Of a stretch of DNA of 64,000 bases, positions 7,593-15,894 are shown one piece after another. The notes under the pieces are model-generated. The model saw only the letters and a list, made by a program, of their open reading frames with translations. It was not told where the DNA came from and searched no databases. Source of the stretch: Limnohabitans sp. Rim47 (GTDB taxonomy: Bacteria > Pseudomonadota > Gammaproteobacteria > Burkholderiales > Burkholderiaceae_C); assembly GCF_001517545.1 (NCBI RefSeq), contig NZ_FBYA01000004.1, positions 234,419 to 298,418 of the forward strand. Reading direction: 5' to 3'. Both the position numbers and the translations under genes were made by a program. The stretch's first letter is position 1; each line of letters opens with the position of its first letter.

Positions 7593-8918
7593 TCAGTTCG
7601 GGCTTTTGAGCTGTTCTTGCAAACTGCGTGTCGGGCGAACCCAGCTTCTGGGGATGCCTGGGCGCTTGGAAGCCTCATAGCCTTGCGCGAGCTCACTGTA
7701 AGGGCCAGACACGATCACAAAGTGAGCCAGTTTTTCACCGGGTCGGTACGCCGCCACGATCTGGGCTTGTTTCAAGGCCGGGTATTTGCGCTGGATGTCC
7801 AGCACTTTTTCGTAGGAATTGGAAGTGCCGTGCTGGAGCAAAAAGCTGTTGGCCTCCTGTTTTTTCAGCCAGGCTTGAGCCTCTTGGGTGGCCTCGGGGA
7901 CCTCTATGGCCGTCTCTGCCGGGGTTTGGGCCATCAGCGCGGGGGCAGGCGGTGCTGGCTCAGGCGTAGGCGCGACATCCGCAGGGGGCGCAACCGCCAC
8001 CTGCGGGCTCTTGAGCGGCACCGTGGCCATGGGTTTCGCCGACTTCAGGCCAAACGCTTCTGGTTGGATCCACAGCATCATCATGATTGACATGAACAAC
8101 GCAAACGCAATGCCCAGCGCCAGCTTGCTGTTTTGTCGAAGCCATGTGCTGGATTGGGTCAGGCGCTGACCCATTGCGCGCAGGGCTGAAGTGCCGCGTT
8201 GGTGAAAAGCGAGCACCTTGTTTTTCAGTGTCAACGCGGGCGCTGGGATGGGCTCGGCGCTTGGGGCGCTGGCGGGCAAGGCAGCGGCAAAGAATGGCGC
8301 ATCCAGCTCGGGGCGTTGTTGGCGCTGGATGCGCTGGATCAATTGCTGAGCCGCGTTGAAATTGCCCTCATGGCGTGCCAGATCAAGCGCGGCTTGGGCT
8401 TGTTCTTCGGTGGGGGCTTCGATGTCCCAGCGCAAGATTTTTCGGCCAAATGCCGACAGGGGCGACTTGTCGGCGTTGACCTTGCCCGACATCAGCAAGA
8501 TCGCCCGGATGTTGGCCCCTGGAAAGTTCTGGATCAAACGCGCCAGCAACTGGATTTCGGACTCGGGCAGCGTTTGGGCATCGTGCACGATCCAGATTTG
8601 CGCCTGGTTCACCTGCGAGGGCGCTTTGACGGCTTGGTTCAGCGTTTGGCTGGCCAGCACTTCGTTGAAACGTCCGAGCAAAGAGTCGGTGTTGGCGGGA
8701 AAGTAGACCTCGATCCGGTGATCAGGTGCTTGTTGGTGCAAACGGGCCAGCAACAAACTCAGATAGTGATCGAGCAAGGCCTCAAAAGGGCAATACAGGG
8801 CCAGGCTCAAGCCTTCATGGGCGACCGCATTGGCGCAGCCATCGATGCGCATGCGATCGGCGGCACGAAAGACGTAGTTGTTCAAGGCGGCGCTGTCAGG
8901 GTGGATCTGGATGTTCAT
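7593..8918 (-). CDS. DamX-like protein: degenerate ATPase domain, membrane segment and SPOR-type C-terminus
   Basis: The 441-residue protein has an N-terminal region (1-200) resembling ExeA/DamX-type AAA ATPase folds, with IWIVHDAQTLPESEIQLLARL at the Walker B position but no Walker A lysine motif. One membrane segment follows (about 267-286, ALGIAFALFMSIMMMLWI), then a Pro/Ala linker. The C-terminal domain (about 355-430) looks like a SPOR or DamX domain (NSFLLQHGTSNSYEKVLDI, HFVIVSGPYSE). SPOR domains bind denuded peptidoglycan at division sites, so a pole- or septum-related function is plausible. It overlaps the flhB stop by four bases. Assignment to the family is moderately sure. Confidence 0.7.
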   Translation of the reverse strand: MNIQIHPDSAALNNYVFRAADRMRIDGCANAVAHEGLSLALYCPFEALLDHYLSLLLARLHQQAPDHRIEVYFPANTDSLLGRFNEVLASQTLNQAVKAPSQVNQAQIWIVHDAQTLPESEIQLLARLIQNFPGANIRAILLMSGKVNADKSPLSAFGRKILRWDIEAPTEEQAQAALDLARHEGNFNAAQQLIQRIQRQQRPELDAPFFAAALPASAPSAEPIPAPALTLKNKVLAFHQRGTSALRAMGQRLTQSSTWLRQNSKLALGIAFALFMSIMMMLWIQPEAFGLKSAKPMATVPLKSPQVAVAPPADVAPTPEPAPPAPALMAQTPAETAIEVPEATQEAQAWLKKQEANSFLLQHGTSNSYEKVLDIQRKYPALKQAQIVAAYRPGEKLAHFVIVSGPYSELAQGYEASKRPGIPRSWVRPTRSLQEQLKSPN

Positions 8919-10078
8919 GCTCGGGCTCCCGCTTTCTCAAGCCGACTGCCGTCGGGGTTGAACAGCATGCTTGGGGGGACTTTGACTTTGGGTTTGGCTT
9001 GCGGCGGATTCATGGGCGAAGCCGCCTCAAGGCTGAAGACATAGGCGATCACCTGGGCGACGGCGTGGTAGAGGTCTTCGGGGACTTGTTGTTCCACTTC
9101 GGTGGTGAAGTAAATGGCGCGAGCCAGCGGTGCGGCTTCAAACAAATGCACACCATGGGCTTTGGCTTCTTCGCGGATGAGTGCCGCCATGTGGTCAGAG
9201 CCCTTGGCGACCATGATGGGCGCACCGTCTCCGGTGGGGTCGTATTCGAGCGCCACCGCAAAGTGTTCGGGGTTGGTGATGACCACGTCGGCGTCTTTGA
9301 CGCGCTGCATCATGCGGGAGTTGGCCATTTCGCGCTGACGGCGACGGATCTGAGCCTTGACCTCGGGACTGCCCTCCATTTGCTTGTGCTCGTCCTTGAC
9401 CTCTTGCTTGGTCATGCGCATATTTTTGTTGAATGCGTATTTTTGGTAGGGCACATCGATCATCGCAATCAGCGCCAAGCTCAGAGCCACCAGCAATGCC
9501 GATTTCATGATCATGACGCCGGCTGAGGCCAGGGCGGGCTCCAGACCCATTTGGCCCATTCGAATCAAATCGTCCATATTGGACATGATCGACCACCACA
9601 GCACCGCCGAGACCAGACAGAATTTGAGGACGGCTTTGCCCAGTTCTACTGCCGCGTGCGCACCAAAAATGCGGCTGAGCCCGTTGATCAGGCTGAGTTT
9701 GGAGCCTTGGGGGGCCACGGCCTGCAACGAAAAAAGATAACCGCCGGTCACGCCTGCGGCCACGATGGCCGCGATCACAGTGAATACCATGATGGGCATC
9801 ACGGTGATAAAAGCTGACAGCATTTGGTCGCCAAAGTGGGCGGGCAAAAGCAGGGGTTTGTTGAGGGTGGTGCGGTCAAATACAAAGCCGTTTGCAAAGA
9901 TGGTGGCCAAGCGCGTCACCAACCAACCCCCGGTCATCAGCAGCATCAAAAACGCGCCGATCACGATGACGGCGGCAGGCAGTTCTGACGAGCGTGCGAC
10001 CTGTCCGTCTTCACGCGCCTTGCTGAGTTTCCTGGCCGTCGGTTGTTCTGTTTTGTCGTCGTTGGCGCCTTCAGACAT
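8915..10078 (-). CDS. flhB: Flagellar type III secretion switch protein FlhB
   Basis: FlhB is the export-gate component that changes substrate specificity from rod/hook to filament proteins through self-cleavage. The 387-residue product has four membrane helices (about 35-210) and a cytoplasmic domain. The cleavage motif is at residues 269-272 and reads N-P-E-H instead of the usual N-P-T-H, followed by the expected FAVALEYD. The N-terminal KTEQPTARKLSKAREDGQV is classic. The start overlaps the fliR stop by eight bases. Confidence 0.97.
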   Translation of the reverse strand: MSEGANDDKTEQPTARKLSKAREDGQVARSSELPAAVIVIGAFLMLLMTGGWLVTRLATIFANGFVFDRTTLNKPLLLPAHFGDQMLSAFITVMPIMVFTVIAAIVAAGVTGGYLFSLQAVAPQGSKLSLINGLSRIFGAHAAVELGKAVLKFCLVSAVLWWSIMSNMDDLIRMGQMGLEPALASAGVMIMKSALLVALSLALIAMIDVPYQKYAFNKNMRMTKQEVKDEHKQMEGSPEVKAQIRRRQREMANSRMMQRVKDADVVITNPEHFAVALEYDPTGDGAPIMVAKGSDHMAALIREEAKAHGVHLFEAAPLARAIYFTTEVEQQVPEDLYHAVAQVIAYVFSLEAASPMNPPQAKPKVKVPPSMLFNPDGSRLEKAGARA

Positions 10079-10847
10079 GGGGCACCCCCATCACGTCACG
10101 CACCACGTTGAAACCCTGTACCCAAAGCCACTCGATGCGCGCACCGATGCTTTCCATCGAGATGATCAAAATCAGGAAGCCCGCAATGATCATGGCTGGG
10201 AAACCCACCGCAAAAATGTTCAAACTGGGCGCAGCCCGGGTGACCACACCCAAGCCAATGTTGATGAACAGCAGCGACACCATCACGGGCAAGGCCATCA
10301 AAACTGCCCCCAAAAAGACCATCGAGCTCCACTGGAGCACGCGGCCATAGACGTTCTGGTTCAGGATGGAGGTGCCGATTGGCAAGGAATGAAAGGATTC
10401 CGAAATGAGTCCCAGCAAAATCGCGTGACCGCCAAAGCTTACAAAGATCAGTGTCGACATGACGATCATCAACTGCGAGATGACCGGCACGTTACCCATG
10501 TTGGGGTCGAGCATGTTGGCCATGGACAGGCCCATGGCGGCGGCAATGCTTTGACCCCCCACCACAATGGCACCCACCACCACTTGCAAGATGAGGCCCA
10601 TGACGGAGCCAATCATGATTTGGTTGAACACTTCTACCAGCCCAGGAGCGGTGGAGGGGTCGAGCATGGGCCATTTGTGCAGCGGGTAGACCAGCCAAGC
10701 CAGCACCAGCGCCAGCAAAATCCGCAAGCGCAGACTGAATGCTGTGAGCGAAAAAATCGGAGCTGAAATCATCAAAGCCGAAATGCGCAGCATGGGCCAC
10801 AAGAAGGTGTAGAACCTTTCAATGACGTCGGCGGCCAGGAAATTCAT
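10071..10847 (-). CDS. fliR: Flagellar export-gate protein FliR
   Basis: FliR is the 258-residue polytopic membrane subunit of the flagellar type III export gate, working with FliP and FliQ. Length, hydrophobicity and segments such as FLWPMLRISALMISAPIF and the C-terminal SIGARIEWLW support the call. It follows fliQ by 18 bases in the order fliP-fliQ-fliR-flhB typical of flagellar operons. Confidence 0.95.
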   Translation of the reverse strand: MNFLAADVIERFYTFLWPMLRISALMISAPIFSLTAFSLRLRILLALVLAWLVYPLHKWPMLDPSTAPGLVEVFNQIMIGSVMGLILQVVVGAIVVGGQSIAAAMGLSMANMLDPNMGNVPVISQLMIVMSTLIFVSFGGHAILLGLISESFHSLPIGTSILNQNVYGRVLQWSSMVFLGAVLMALPVMVSLLFINIGLGVVTRAAPSLNIFAVGFPAMIIAGFLILIISMESIGARIEWLWVQGFNVVRDVMGVPHV

Positions 10848-10865
10848 GGTGCGTACAGCCCGTTC

Positions 10866-11135
10866 TCAGGAGAACAGGGTGGGGATGCGCAGAAAAATAC
10901 TGCGCGTAAAGTCAATCAGCGTGACCAGTTGCCAGCTGCCAAAAACCAGCAAGGCCAAAGCCAGTGCGATCAATTTCGGAATGAAACTCAAGGTCGACTC
11001 GTTGATCGATGTGGCGGCCTGGATGATGCCGATGACCAGGCCCACGGCCAAAGCCACCCCCAGCAAAGGGGCGCAAACCAGCACGGCAGTCCACAAGGCA
11101 TGTCGTCCCAAATCGATGACCATCGCGGTGTCCAT
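10866..11135 (-). CDS. fliQ: Flagellar export-gate protein FliQ
   Basis: The 89-residue protein has two membrane helices and the family pattern LVCAPLLGVALAVGLVIGI followed by QAATSINESTLSFIPK. The ATG at 11135 was chosen because AAAGGAG precedes it and the length matches the family. An upstream in-frame ATG would add eight unrelated residues and overlap fliP. Confidence 0.95.
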   Translation of the reverse strand: MDTAMVIDLGRHALWTAVLVCAPLLGVALAVGLVIGIIQAATSINESTLSFIPKLIALALALLVFGSWQLVTLIDFTRSIFLRIPTLFS

Positions 11136-11145
11136 GGGGGCTCCT

Positions 11146-11898
11146 TTAAGGCATGGCAAAGCTGGCGGCCAGTGAGCCCATGATCAGGCTCCAACCATCC
11201 ACCAGCACAAACAGCATCAGCTTGAACGGCATCGAAATCATCATGGGCGACAGCATCATCATGCCCATGGACATCAAGACGCTGGCCACAATCAGGTCGA
11301 TCACGACAAAGGGGATGTAAATCAGAAAACCAATCGTGAAGGCGCTTTTCAATTCGGAAGTCAAGAAAGCTGGCACCAGGGTCATGAAGGGCACATCCTG
11401 CGAGCTGGCCACGCCTTTGTTGCGGGCGATCTCCATGAAGATGGCAATGTCGTCTTCGCGGGTTTGCAAGAGCATGAAAGCCCGTATGGGCTTTTCGGCA
11501 GCCGCCAGCGCTTTGTCAAACGACAGACCTTGATTCATGTAAGGGAGCAGGGCGTTTTGGTACACGTCGTCCAGCACCGGAGACATGACAAACAGCGTCA
11601 GAAAAAGTGACAAGCCGACGATGACCATGTTGGGCGGCGTTTGGCCGGTGCCCAGGGCTTGGCGCAAGATCGACATGACGATCACGATGCGCACAAACGC
11701 CGTCATCATCAGCAGCACCGATGGCAACACCGAAAGGGTGGTCATCAAGGCCAGCAATTGCAGCGTGATGCTGTATTGCGTGCCTTTGCCTGTGTTGCTG
11801 CTGGTGATGGCCGGCAGGTCTGGGGCAGCTTGCGCCAGTAAGGGCAGTAAGCCCAGCAACAAGGTGAGGATCAGACCCAGGTGAACAGAACGCTTCAT
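11146..11898 (-). CDS. fliP: Flagellar export-gate protein FliP
   Basis: The 250-residue product has a cleavable signal peptide (LILTLLLGLLPLLAQA) and four membrane helices. Highly conserved segments include MMTAFVRIVIVMSILRQALG and PPNMVIVGLSLFLTLFVM. FliP forms the core ring of the type III export gate. Its start overlaps the fliO stop by four bases, indicating coupled translation. Confidence 0.97.
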   Translation of the reverse strand: MKRSVHLGLILTLLLGLLPLLAQAAPDLPAITSSNTGKGTQYSITLQLLALMTTLSVLPSVLLMMTAFVRIVIVMSILRQALGTGQTPPNMVIVGLSLFLTLFVMSPVLDDVYQNALLPYMNQGLSFDKALAAAEKPIRAFMLLQTREDDIAIFMEIARNKGVASSQDVPFMTLVPAFLTSELKSAFTIGFLIYIPFVVIDLIVASVLMSMGMMMLSPMMISMPFKLMLFVLVDGWSLIMGSLAASFAMP

Positions 11899-12206
11899 GG
11901 TGTAGTGGTTTCAGGCGATGGGGCGTTGCTGTCAGAGGCGGCAGGCCAAGGGTTCAGGACGGTCATGTGCTGGGCCGTGACGCCCACCAAGACCTCTCGG
12001 TCGTCGAGCCGAATCAGCATGATCTTTTGGCGCGGACCGACCGACAGGGTTTCCAGTGTTTGCAGGCGTTGGGTATTTTTGCGCAACAACGGTGAACCGT
12101 TTTGCAGTTTGCGCAAGGTCCACAGCAGCATCAGCAGCAAACCGATGACGAAAACAAAGCTGAACAAGTATTGCAACCAGTCACCCCAAGTCCATGCTGA
12201 GCTCAT
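11895..12206 (-). CDS. fliO: Flagellar biogenesis protein FliO
   Basis: The 103-residue protein has one N-terminal membrane segment (about 12-30) and a small cytoplasmic domain with LQTLETLSVGPRQKIMLIRLDDREVLVGV, diagnostic of FliO. It assists FliP assembly into the export gate and is located between fliN and fliP as usual. Confidence 0.92.
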   Translation of the reverse strand: MSSAWTWGDWLQYLFSFVFVIGLLLMLLWTLRKLQNGSPLLRKNTQRLQTLETLSVGPRQKIMLIRLDDREVLVGVTAQHMTVLNPWPAASDSNAPSPETTTP

Positions 12207-12223
12207 GCTTTAGTGACTCCGTA

Positions 12224-12535
12224 TCAGAGGTTTTCAAGCCGCTCAGAGGCGGGGACGACGCGGGTCAAGCGGATGCCGTAGCGGTCATTGACCAGCACTA
12301 CCTCGCCCTGCGCCACAACGGTGTTGTTGACCAACAGGTTCAGAGGTTCGCCAGCAATGCGATCGAGCTCGACCACGCTGCCTTGGGTCAGGCGCATCAA
12401 GTCGCGAATTTTGATCACGGCACGGCCAACCTCGATCGACAAAGTCACCGGGATGTTTTGCAACACATCGACGTGAATTTGGCCTTTTCCCGCAGGTTCC
12501 TGGGTGAATTCTGTATCGCTGTTCATATCGCTCAT
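12224..12535 (-). CDS. fliN: Flagellar C-ring switch protein FliN
   Basis: The 103-residue protein is a SpoA-domain switch component that builds the lower part of the C-ring with FliM. The conserved core includes VDVLQNIPVTLSIEVGRA, LTQGSVVELDRIAGEPLN and a C-terminal YGIRLTRVV. A GAGGAA ribosome site precedes the chosen ATG. Confidence 0.96.
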   Translation of the reverse strand: MSDMNSDTEFTQEPAGKGQIHVDVLQNIPVTLSIEVGRAVIKIRDLMRLTQGSVVELDRIAGEPLNLLVNNTVVAQGEVVLVNDRYGIRLTRVVPASERLENL

Positions 12536-12555
12536 GGGCGTTCCTCAAAAGGGGG

Positions 12556-13560
12556 TCAGGCTGGCGCGTTGGGGCTGACGGGTTGAACGATCTTGACAGC
12601 CACCTGGCTGCCCAAAGCGCCCACTTCCACATCGAAGACGGGCATGTCTTCGATCATGGCCCGTGCCGATTCGGATTTCTTGAAAGGCAATACATCGCCT
12701 GGTTGCATGGTTTGCAACTGGTGCATGGACATGCTCATTTTGCCCAGCAAGATCTGGATTTCGAGCTCTGCGTCACGCACCGCATCGTCCAGTTGTGAGT
12801 GCCACACTTTGTCTGATTCTTCGTTGCCATCGCCCGTTTGAACACGGCTGCGCAACACATCGCGCACGGGCTTGAGCGCCACGTAGGGGATGACCATGTC
12901 GATGAAGCCAGAGCCTTGATTGGTCGAGTCGGATTCAAACCGACTGAGCACCACCAAATCGTTTTCATCCGCGATCTGGGCAAATTGTGGGTTGATTTCC
13001 GAGCTGACGTGTTCAAAGTCAATCGGCGCTACGGGCGCCCAGGCTTCCTTGAAAGATCGGAAAAACACCTGCAAGATGATTTTGATGATGCGTGCCTCTG
13101 TCGGGGTGAACAAGCGCCCTGCAGGCAGTTGGCCCACACCCCGGCCAAAGCCGCCAAAAAAGCTGTCCAGCGAACTGAAGACCACCGTGGTGTCGATCAC
13201 CACCATCGCGTAGCCACGCAAGGGGGCCATGCGGATGATGTTCACGGACAAAGGGGCTTTCAGGTCTTTGATGTAGTCACCAAACCGCACAATTTGCGCC
13301 CGTGTGGGGTTGACCCTGGGGCTGGTGCGCAGCACTTCCAGCATGCCCAGTCGGAACATGCGGATAAAGCGCTCGTTGATCATGTCCAAAGAGGCGACGT
13401 TCACCCCCAGGCTGCTGTCCTCGGCGGCCAAGTCGTGTTTGCGCACCTGGACATCCAGGTTGTAGCCCGTGTCGTCTTCCATGCTGCCGTCATTGAAGCT
13501 GGCCGACAAAGCGGCCAGTTCTTCCGGCGACAAGAGGTTTTGGGTTTCAGCCATGGTCAT
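12556..13560 (-). CDS. fliM: Flagellar C-ring switch protein FliM
   Basis: FliM receives phosphorylated CheY and switches rotation direction. The 334-residue protein begins with a CheY-binding peptide (LLSPEELAAL, the counterpart of LSQAEIDALL). The middle domain has the GGXG motif (FFGGFGRG, about residues 135-142) and a C-terminal SpoA domain ends the protein. It stands 20 bases upstream of fliN in the standard fliLMN order. Confidence 0.96.
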   Translation of the reverse strand: MTMAETQNLLSPEELAALSASFNDGSMEDDTGYNLDVQVRKHDLAAEDSSLGVNVASLDMINERFIRMFRLGMLEVLRTSPRVNPTRAQIVRFGDYIKDLKAPLSVNIIRMAPLRGYAMVVIDTTVVFSSLDSFFGGFGRGVGQLPAGRLFTPTEARIIKIILQVFFRSFKEAWAPVAPIDFEHVSSEINPQFAQIADENDLVVLSRFESDSTNQGSGFIDMVIPYVALKPVRDVLRSRVQTGDGNEESDKVWHSQLDDAVRDAELEIQILLGKMSMSMHQLQTMQPGDVLPFKKSESARAMIEDMPVFDVEVGALGSQVAVKIVQPVSPNAPA

Positions 13561-13582
13561 GAAAATCGATCAAAAGGCCGCG

Positions 13583-14164
13583 TCACTGCACCACAAAGCT
13601 GGTGAAATAGATCTCTTCGATGCCGCCGAAGTCTTCGTACTTTTCCAATACGGCGTTCATTTCTTCGCGGATTTTTGCTGCGAGCTCTTTTCGGAATTCG
13701 GGTTTGACCAGATCGGCATCGGTCATCTGGCGCATCGCGTCAAGGGCCACCGAACGCAAAGCGAACTCGTGTTTTTTGGCATTTTTGAAGACGCGTTCGT
13801 CGTAGTGCGTCATGATGGCCAAACTCAATTGAATCACTTTACGGGTGTTGGTCAGGTTGGAGACCAAAGGCTTTTCCAGCTCCATGTAGCTGTTTTCAAA
13901 GCGTTTCAGTTCGGGGGTTTCCTTGGCCACTTTTTGCGGTGGCGCTGGCTCGCTGGCACCGGCCTTGCTGTCTGCCGCGCCTTCTTCCATTTGTTTCAGC
14001 GCTTGTTCGGCTGCATGGGTGTCTTTTTTGTCAAAAAAGCCGGTGACAAACATGGTGCCCACGGCCGTGCCGACCAGCAGCAATATGGCCACCAGTGCAA
14101 TCACCACGATTTTGATCAGGGGCGATTTTTTCTTGCCTTCAACTTCAATTTCTTCGTCTGCCAT
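13583..14164 (-). CDS. fliL: Flagellar basal body-associated protein FliL
   Basis: The 193-residue protein has a short cytoplasmic Lys/Glu-rich start, one membrane helix (about 18-42) and a periplasmic domain ending in IEEIYFTSFVVQ, the conserved FliL C-terminus. FliL surrounds and stabilises the stator. A charged linker of about 40 residues makes it somewhat longer than E. coli FliL (154). Confidence 0.93.
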   Translation of the reverse strand: MADEEIEVEGKKKSPLIKIVVIALVAILLLVGTAVGTMFVTGFFDKKDTHAAEQALKQMEEGAADSKAGASEPAPPQKVAKETPELKRFENSYMELEKPLVSNLTNTRKVIQLSLAIMTHYDERVFKNAKKHEFALRSVALDAMRQMTDADLVKPEFRKELAAKIREEMNAVLEKYEDFGGIEEIYFTSFVVQ

Positions 14165-14188
14165 CTTGATTCCTTGATTGATTGCGTG

Positions 14189-15661
14189 TCAAACCAATAC
14201 ATCCCAACCGTCTTTCCCCATTTTCATTCGGGGCGCACTGATCGGCTGTGCCTGCGTGGATTGTGAATCGCCATTTTCGGTATTTGTCGATTTTGACATT
14301 TGACCGGGTGTCGACTCTCCGCCACGTTTCTGGGTTTGACCATCGCCTACCTGCATGGAAGCAACATCCATGCCCATTTGGTTCAGGGTGTCTTTGAGTT
14401 TGGACATGCCGTCTTGCAGCAGTTCCCGGGTCAAGGCCTGGTTTGCTGTAAACACCGCATCAAGCTCACCGCTGCGCATCCGCATTTCCACTTCAATATG
14501 ACCGAGAGTCGCAGGTCGCAACGACAGTTTCAGGTGCCACTGGCCGTTTTCCATTTCAGACAAGATGCGCTTGCCCACGGCTTGGCCCATTTTTTCGGCC
14601 AGCTCTTGCACTTTTTCACTGCGCTGGGCGCTGCCCGTGTCTGCCGTTGTGGGGTTGTCGCCTTGGGTTTGAGAAGCTTGGGTGTTGGCTGTATTTATTT
14701 CCAGTCGATGGCCTGAGTGGCCAGACAACGGCGTGGGTTGCGCTCCGGCAGCGTCAGATCCAATGCTTTGCGCCAGGCTTTCCAACAGTTCAGGCGTGGC
14801 CTCTTGCGACAGGTCGATTTCGCTCATGGCGACGTCGGTCTTGGGGCTTGCGACTTCTTTGGCCGGGCTTGCCTGGATGGCATTGCGCAACATCCACATG
14901 GCCGTTTGCGCCTGTGGCGTCATCAAATTGATCTGAACTTGTCCCGTTTCAGGCATGGCCTCTGGTGAGGCGGTGGCTGTTTGCGCTGGCTCCGTGGGTT
15001 GGGCCATGGCCCACAGTGCGGCACTGCTCAGGGCGATGGCGGTGATCTGGATGTCGGGTTTCTGGGCGGTTGCTGACTTCAAGGGGTCACCCGTCGAGAC
15101 ACCAGACAGGCCGGCTGCTGGCACTGATGTCCCCTCCAAATTGTTGATTTTTTCGCTGCCGATTGCGGTGCTGACCGCGCCCGTTGCGCCTAAGGCAGCG
15201 GCCGCTGCATCTGCCGTGGGCAAGGCCAGTCCCACAGGGGGCATCACTGGCACTGTGCCCATGAGCCACTGAACGGCAGTTTCGTCCAAGCCTTGAGACC
15301 TGGCAAATGCCTCTAGGCTTTGGTCGTCTGGTGCGACTTTTTCGGGTGTGATGACATTCAGGTGAGGGCCTAAATGCACCGCTTTCAAAAAGTCGCCGCC
15401 CAATGGGTTCATCAGTGGGGGCAGGCCCAACTTGCTGTCGGCCATGGTTTGCCCATTCAGGGCGGGTGCCTCGGCGCTTGCTGCCGCCAGGGCTTGGGCC
15501 ACACCAGAAGGTGGCTGGGCCGTCGGGTTCAGGATGCCGGACATGACTTGACCAAACTCAGAGGGTTCGGTGCGCAAATCATGTTCGTTTTGGACTTCCA
15601 AAGCATTCATTTTGGGGCTGTTGCTGGCGCGGGCAGGTGAGTCAATCAATGCGATGGTCAT
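14189..15661 (-). CDS. fliK: Flagellar hook-length control protein FliK
   Basis: The 490-residue secreted ruler protein has a poorly conserved Ala/Gln/Pro-rich body and a C-terminal Flg_hook domain (about 360-450) with the diagnostic WHLKLSLRPATLGHIEVEM and VFTANQALTRELLQ. It reports hook length to FlhB. It is first in the minus-strand operon, behind a sigma-54 promoter. The start at 15661 lacks a clear ribosome site, and an ATG a few codons later is possible. Confidence 0.92.
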   Translation of the reverse strand: MTIALIDSPARASNSPKMNALEVQNEHDLRTEPSEFGQVMSGILNPTAQPPSGVAQALAAASAEAPALNGQTMADSKLGLPPLMNPLGGDFLKAVHLGPHLNVITPEKVAPDDQSLEAFARSQGLDETAVQWLMGTVPVMPPVGLALPTADAAAAALGATGAVSTAIGSEKINNLEGTSVPAAGLSGVSTGDPLKSATAQKPDIQITAIALSSAALWAMAQPTEPAQTATASPEAMPETGQVQINLMTPQAQTAMWMLRNAIQASPAKEVASPKTDVAMSEIDLSQEATPELLESLAQSIGSDAAGAQPTPLSGHSGHRLEINTANTQASQTQGDNPTTADTGSAQRSEKVQELAEKMGQAVGKRILSEMENGQWHLKLSLRPATLGHIEVEMRMRSGELDAVFTANQALTRELLQDGMSKLKDTLNQMGMDVASMQVGDGQTQKRGGESTPGQMSKSTNTENGDSQSTQAQPISAPRMKMGKDGWDVLV

Positions 15662-15753
15662 GGGCGAGGCGTCTTGTGTGGTGTTTTGACGGGTTGATCG
15701 AATCCAGATGCAGCGGAAATTTCTTGCCGCTCTGCAGTGCTATGACCTGATTG

Positions 15754-15769
15754 AGCAATTTGCGCACCA
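15754..15769 (-). promoter_or_regulatory. Sigma-54 promoter of the fliK-flhB operon
   Basis: The minus strand reads TGGTGCG-CAAA-TTGCT. The invariant GG and GC are separated by exactly ten bases, and the fit to TGGCACG-N4-TTGCW is good (the C and A of the -24 box read T and G). Transcription should start near 15744, about 80 bases before fliK. Confidence 0.8.
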
Positions 15770-15817
15770 GCTTTCAGGATGGAATTGATCAGATCAGTTG
15801 GAGGGTGTCGGTTTGTG

Positions 15818-15833
15818 TGGCACGTCCTTTGCT
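15818..15833 (+). promoter_or_regulatory. Sigma-54 promoter of the flhA operon
   Basis: The sequence TGGCACG-TCCT-TTGCT is a perfect match to the sigma-54 consensus. The expected transcription start near 15844 lies downstream of an alternative upstream reading-frame start (15751) and so fixes the flhA start at 15895. Confidence 0.92.
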
Positions 15834-15894
15834 TAACGGTGTTGGAACTTTTACACCCCAGATCTACGTTGCCTCTCTCAGCGCCCATTTCTCC

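Noticed and set aside
15751..15894. N-terminal extension of flhA by 48 codons
   Set aside because: The perfect sigma-54 promoter lies inside it, so these codons would precede the transcript start; the protein from 15895 has normal length.
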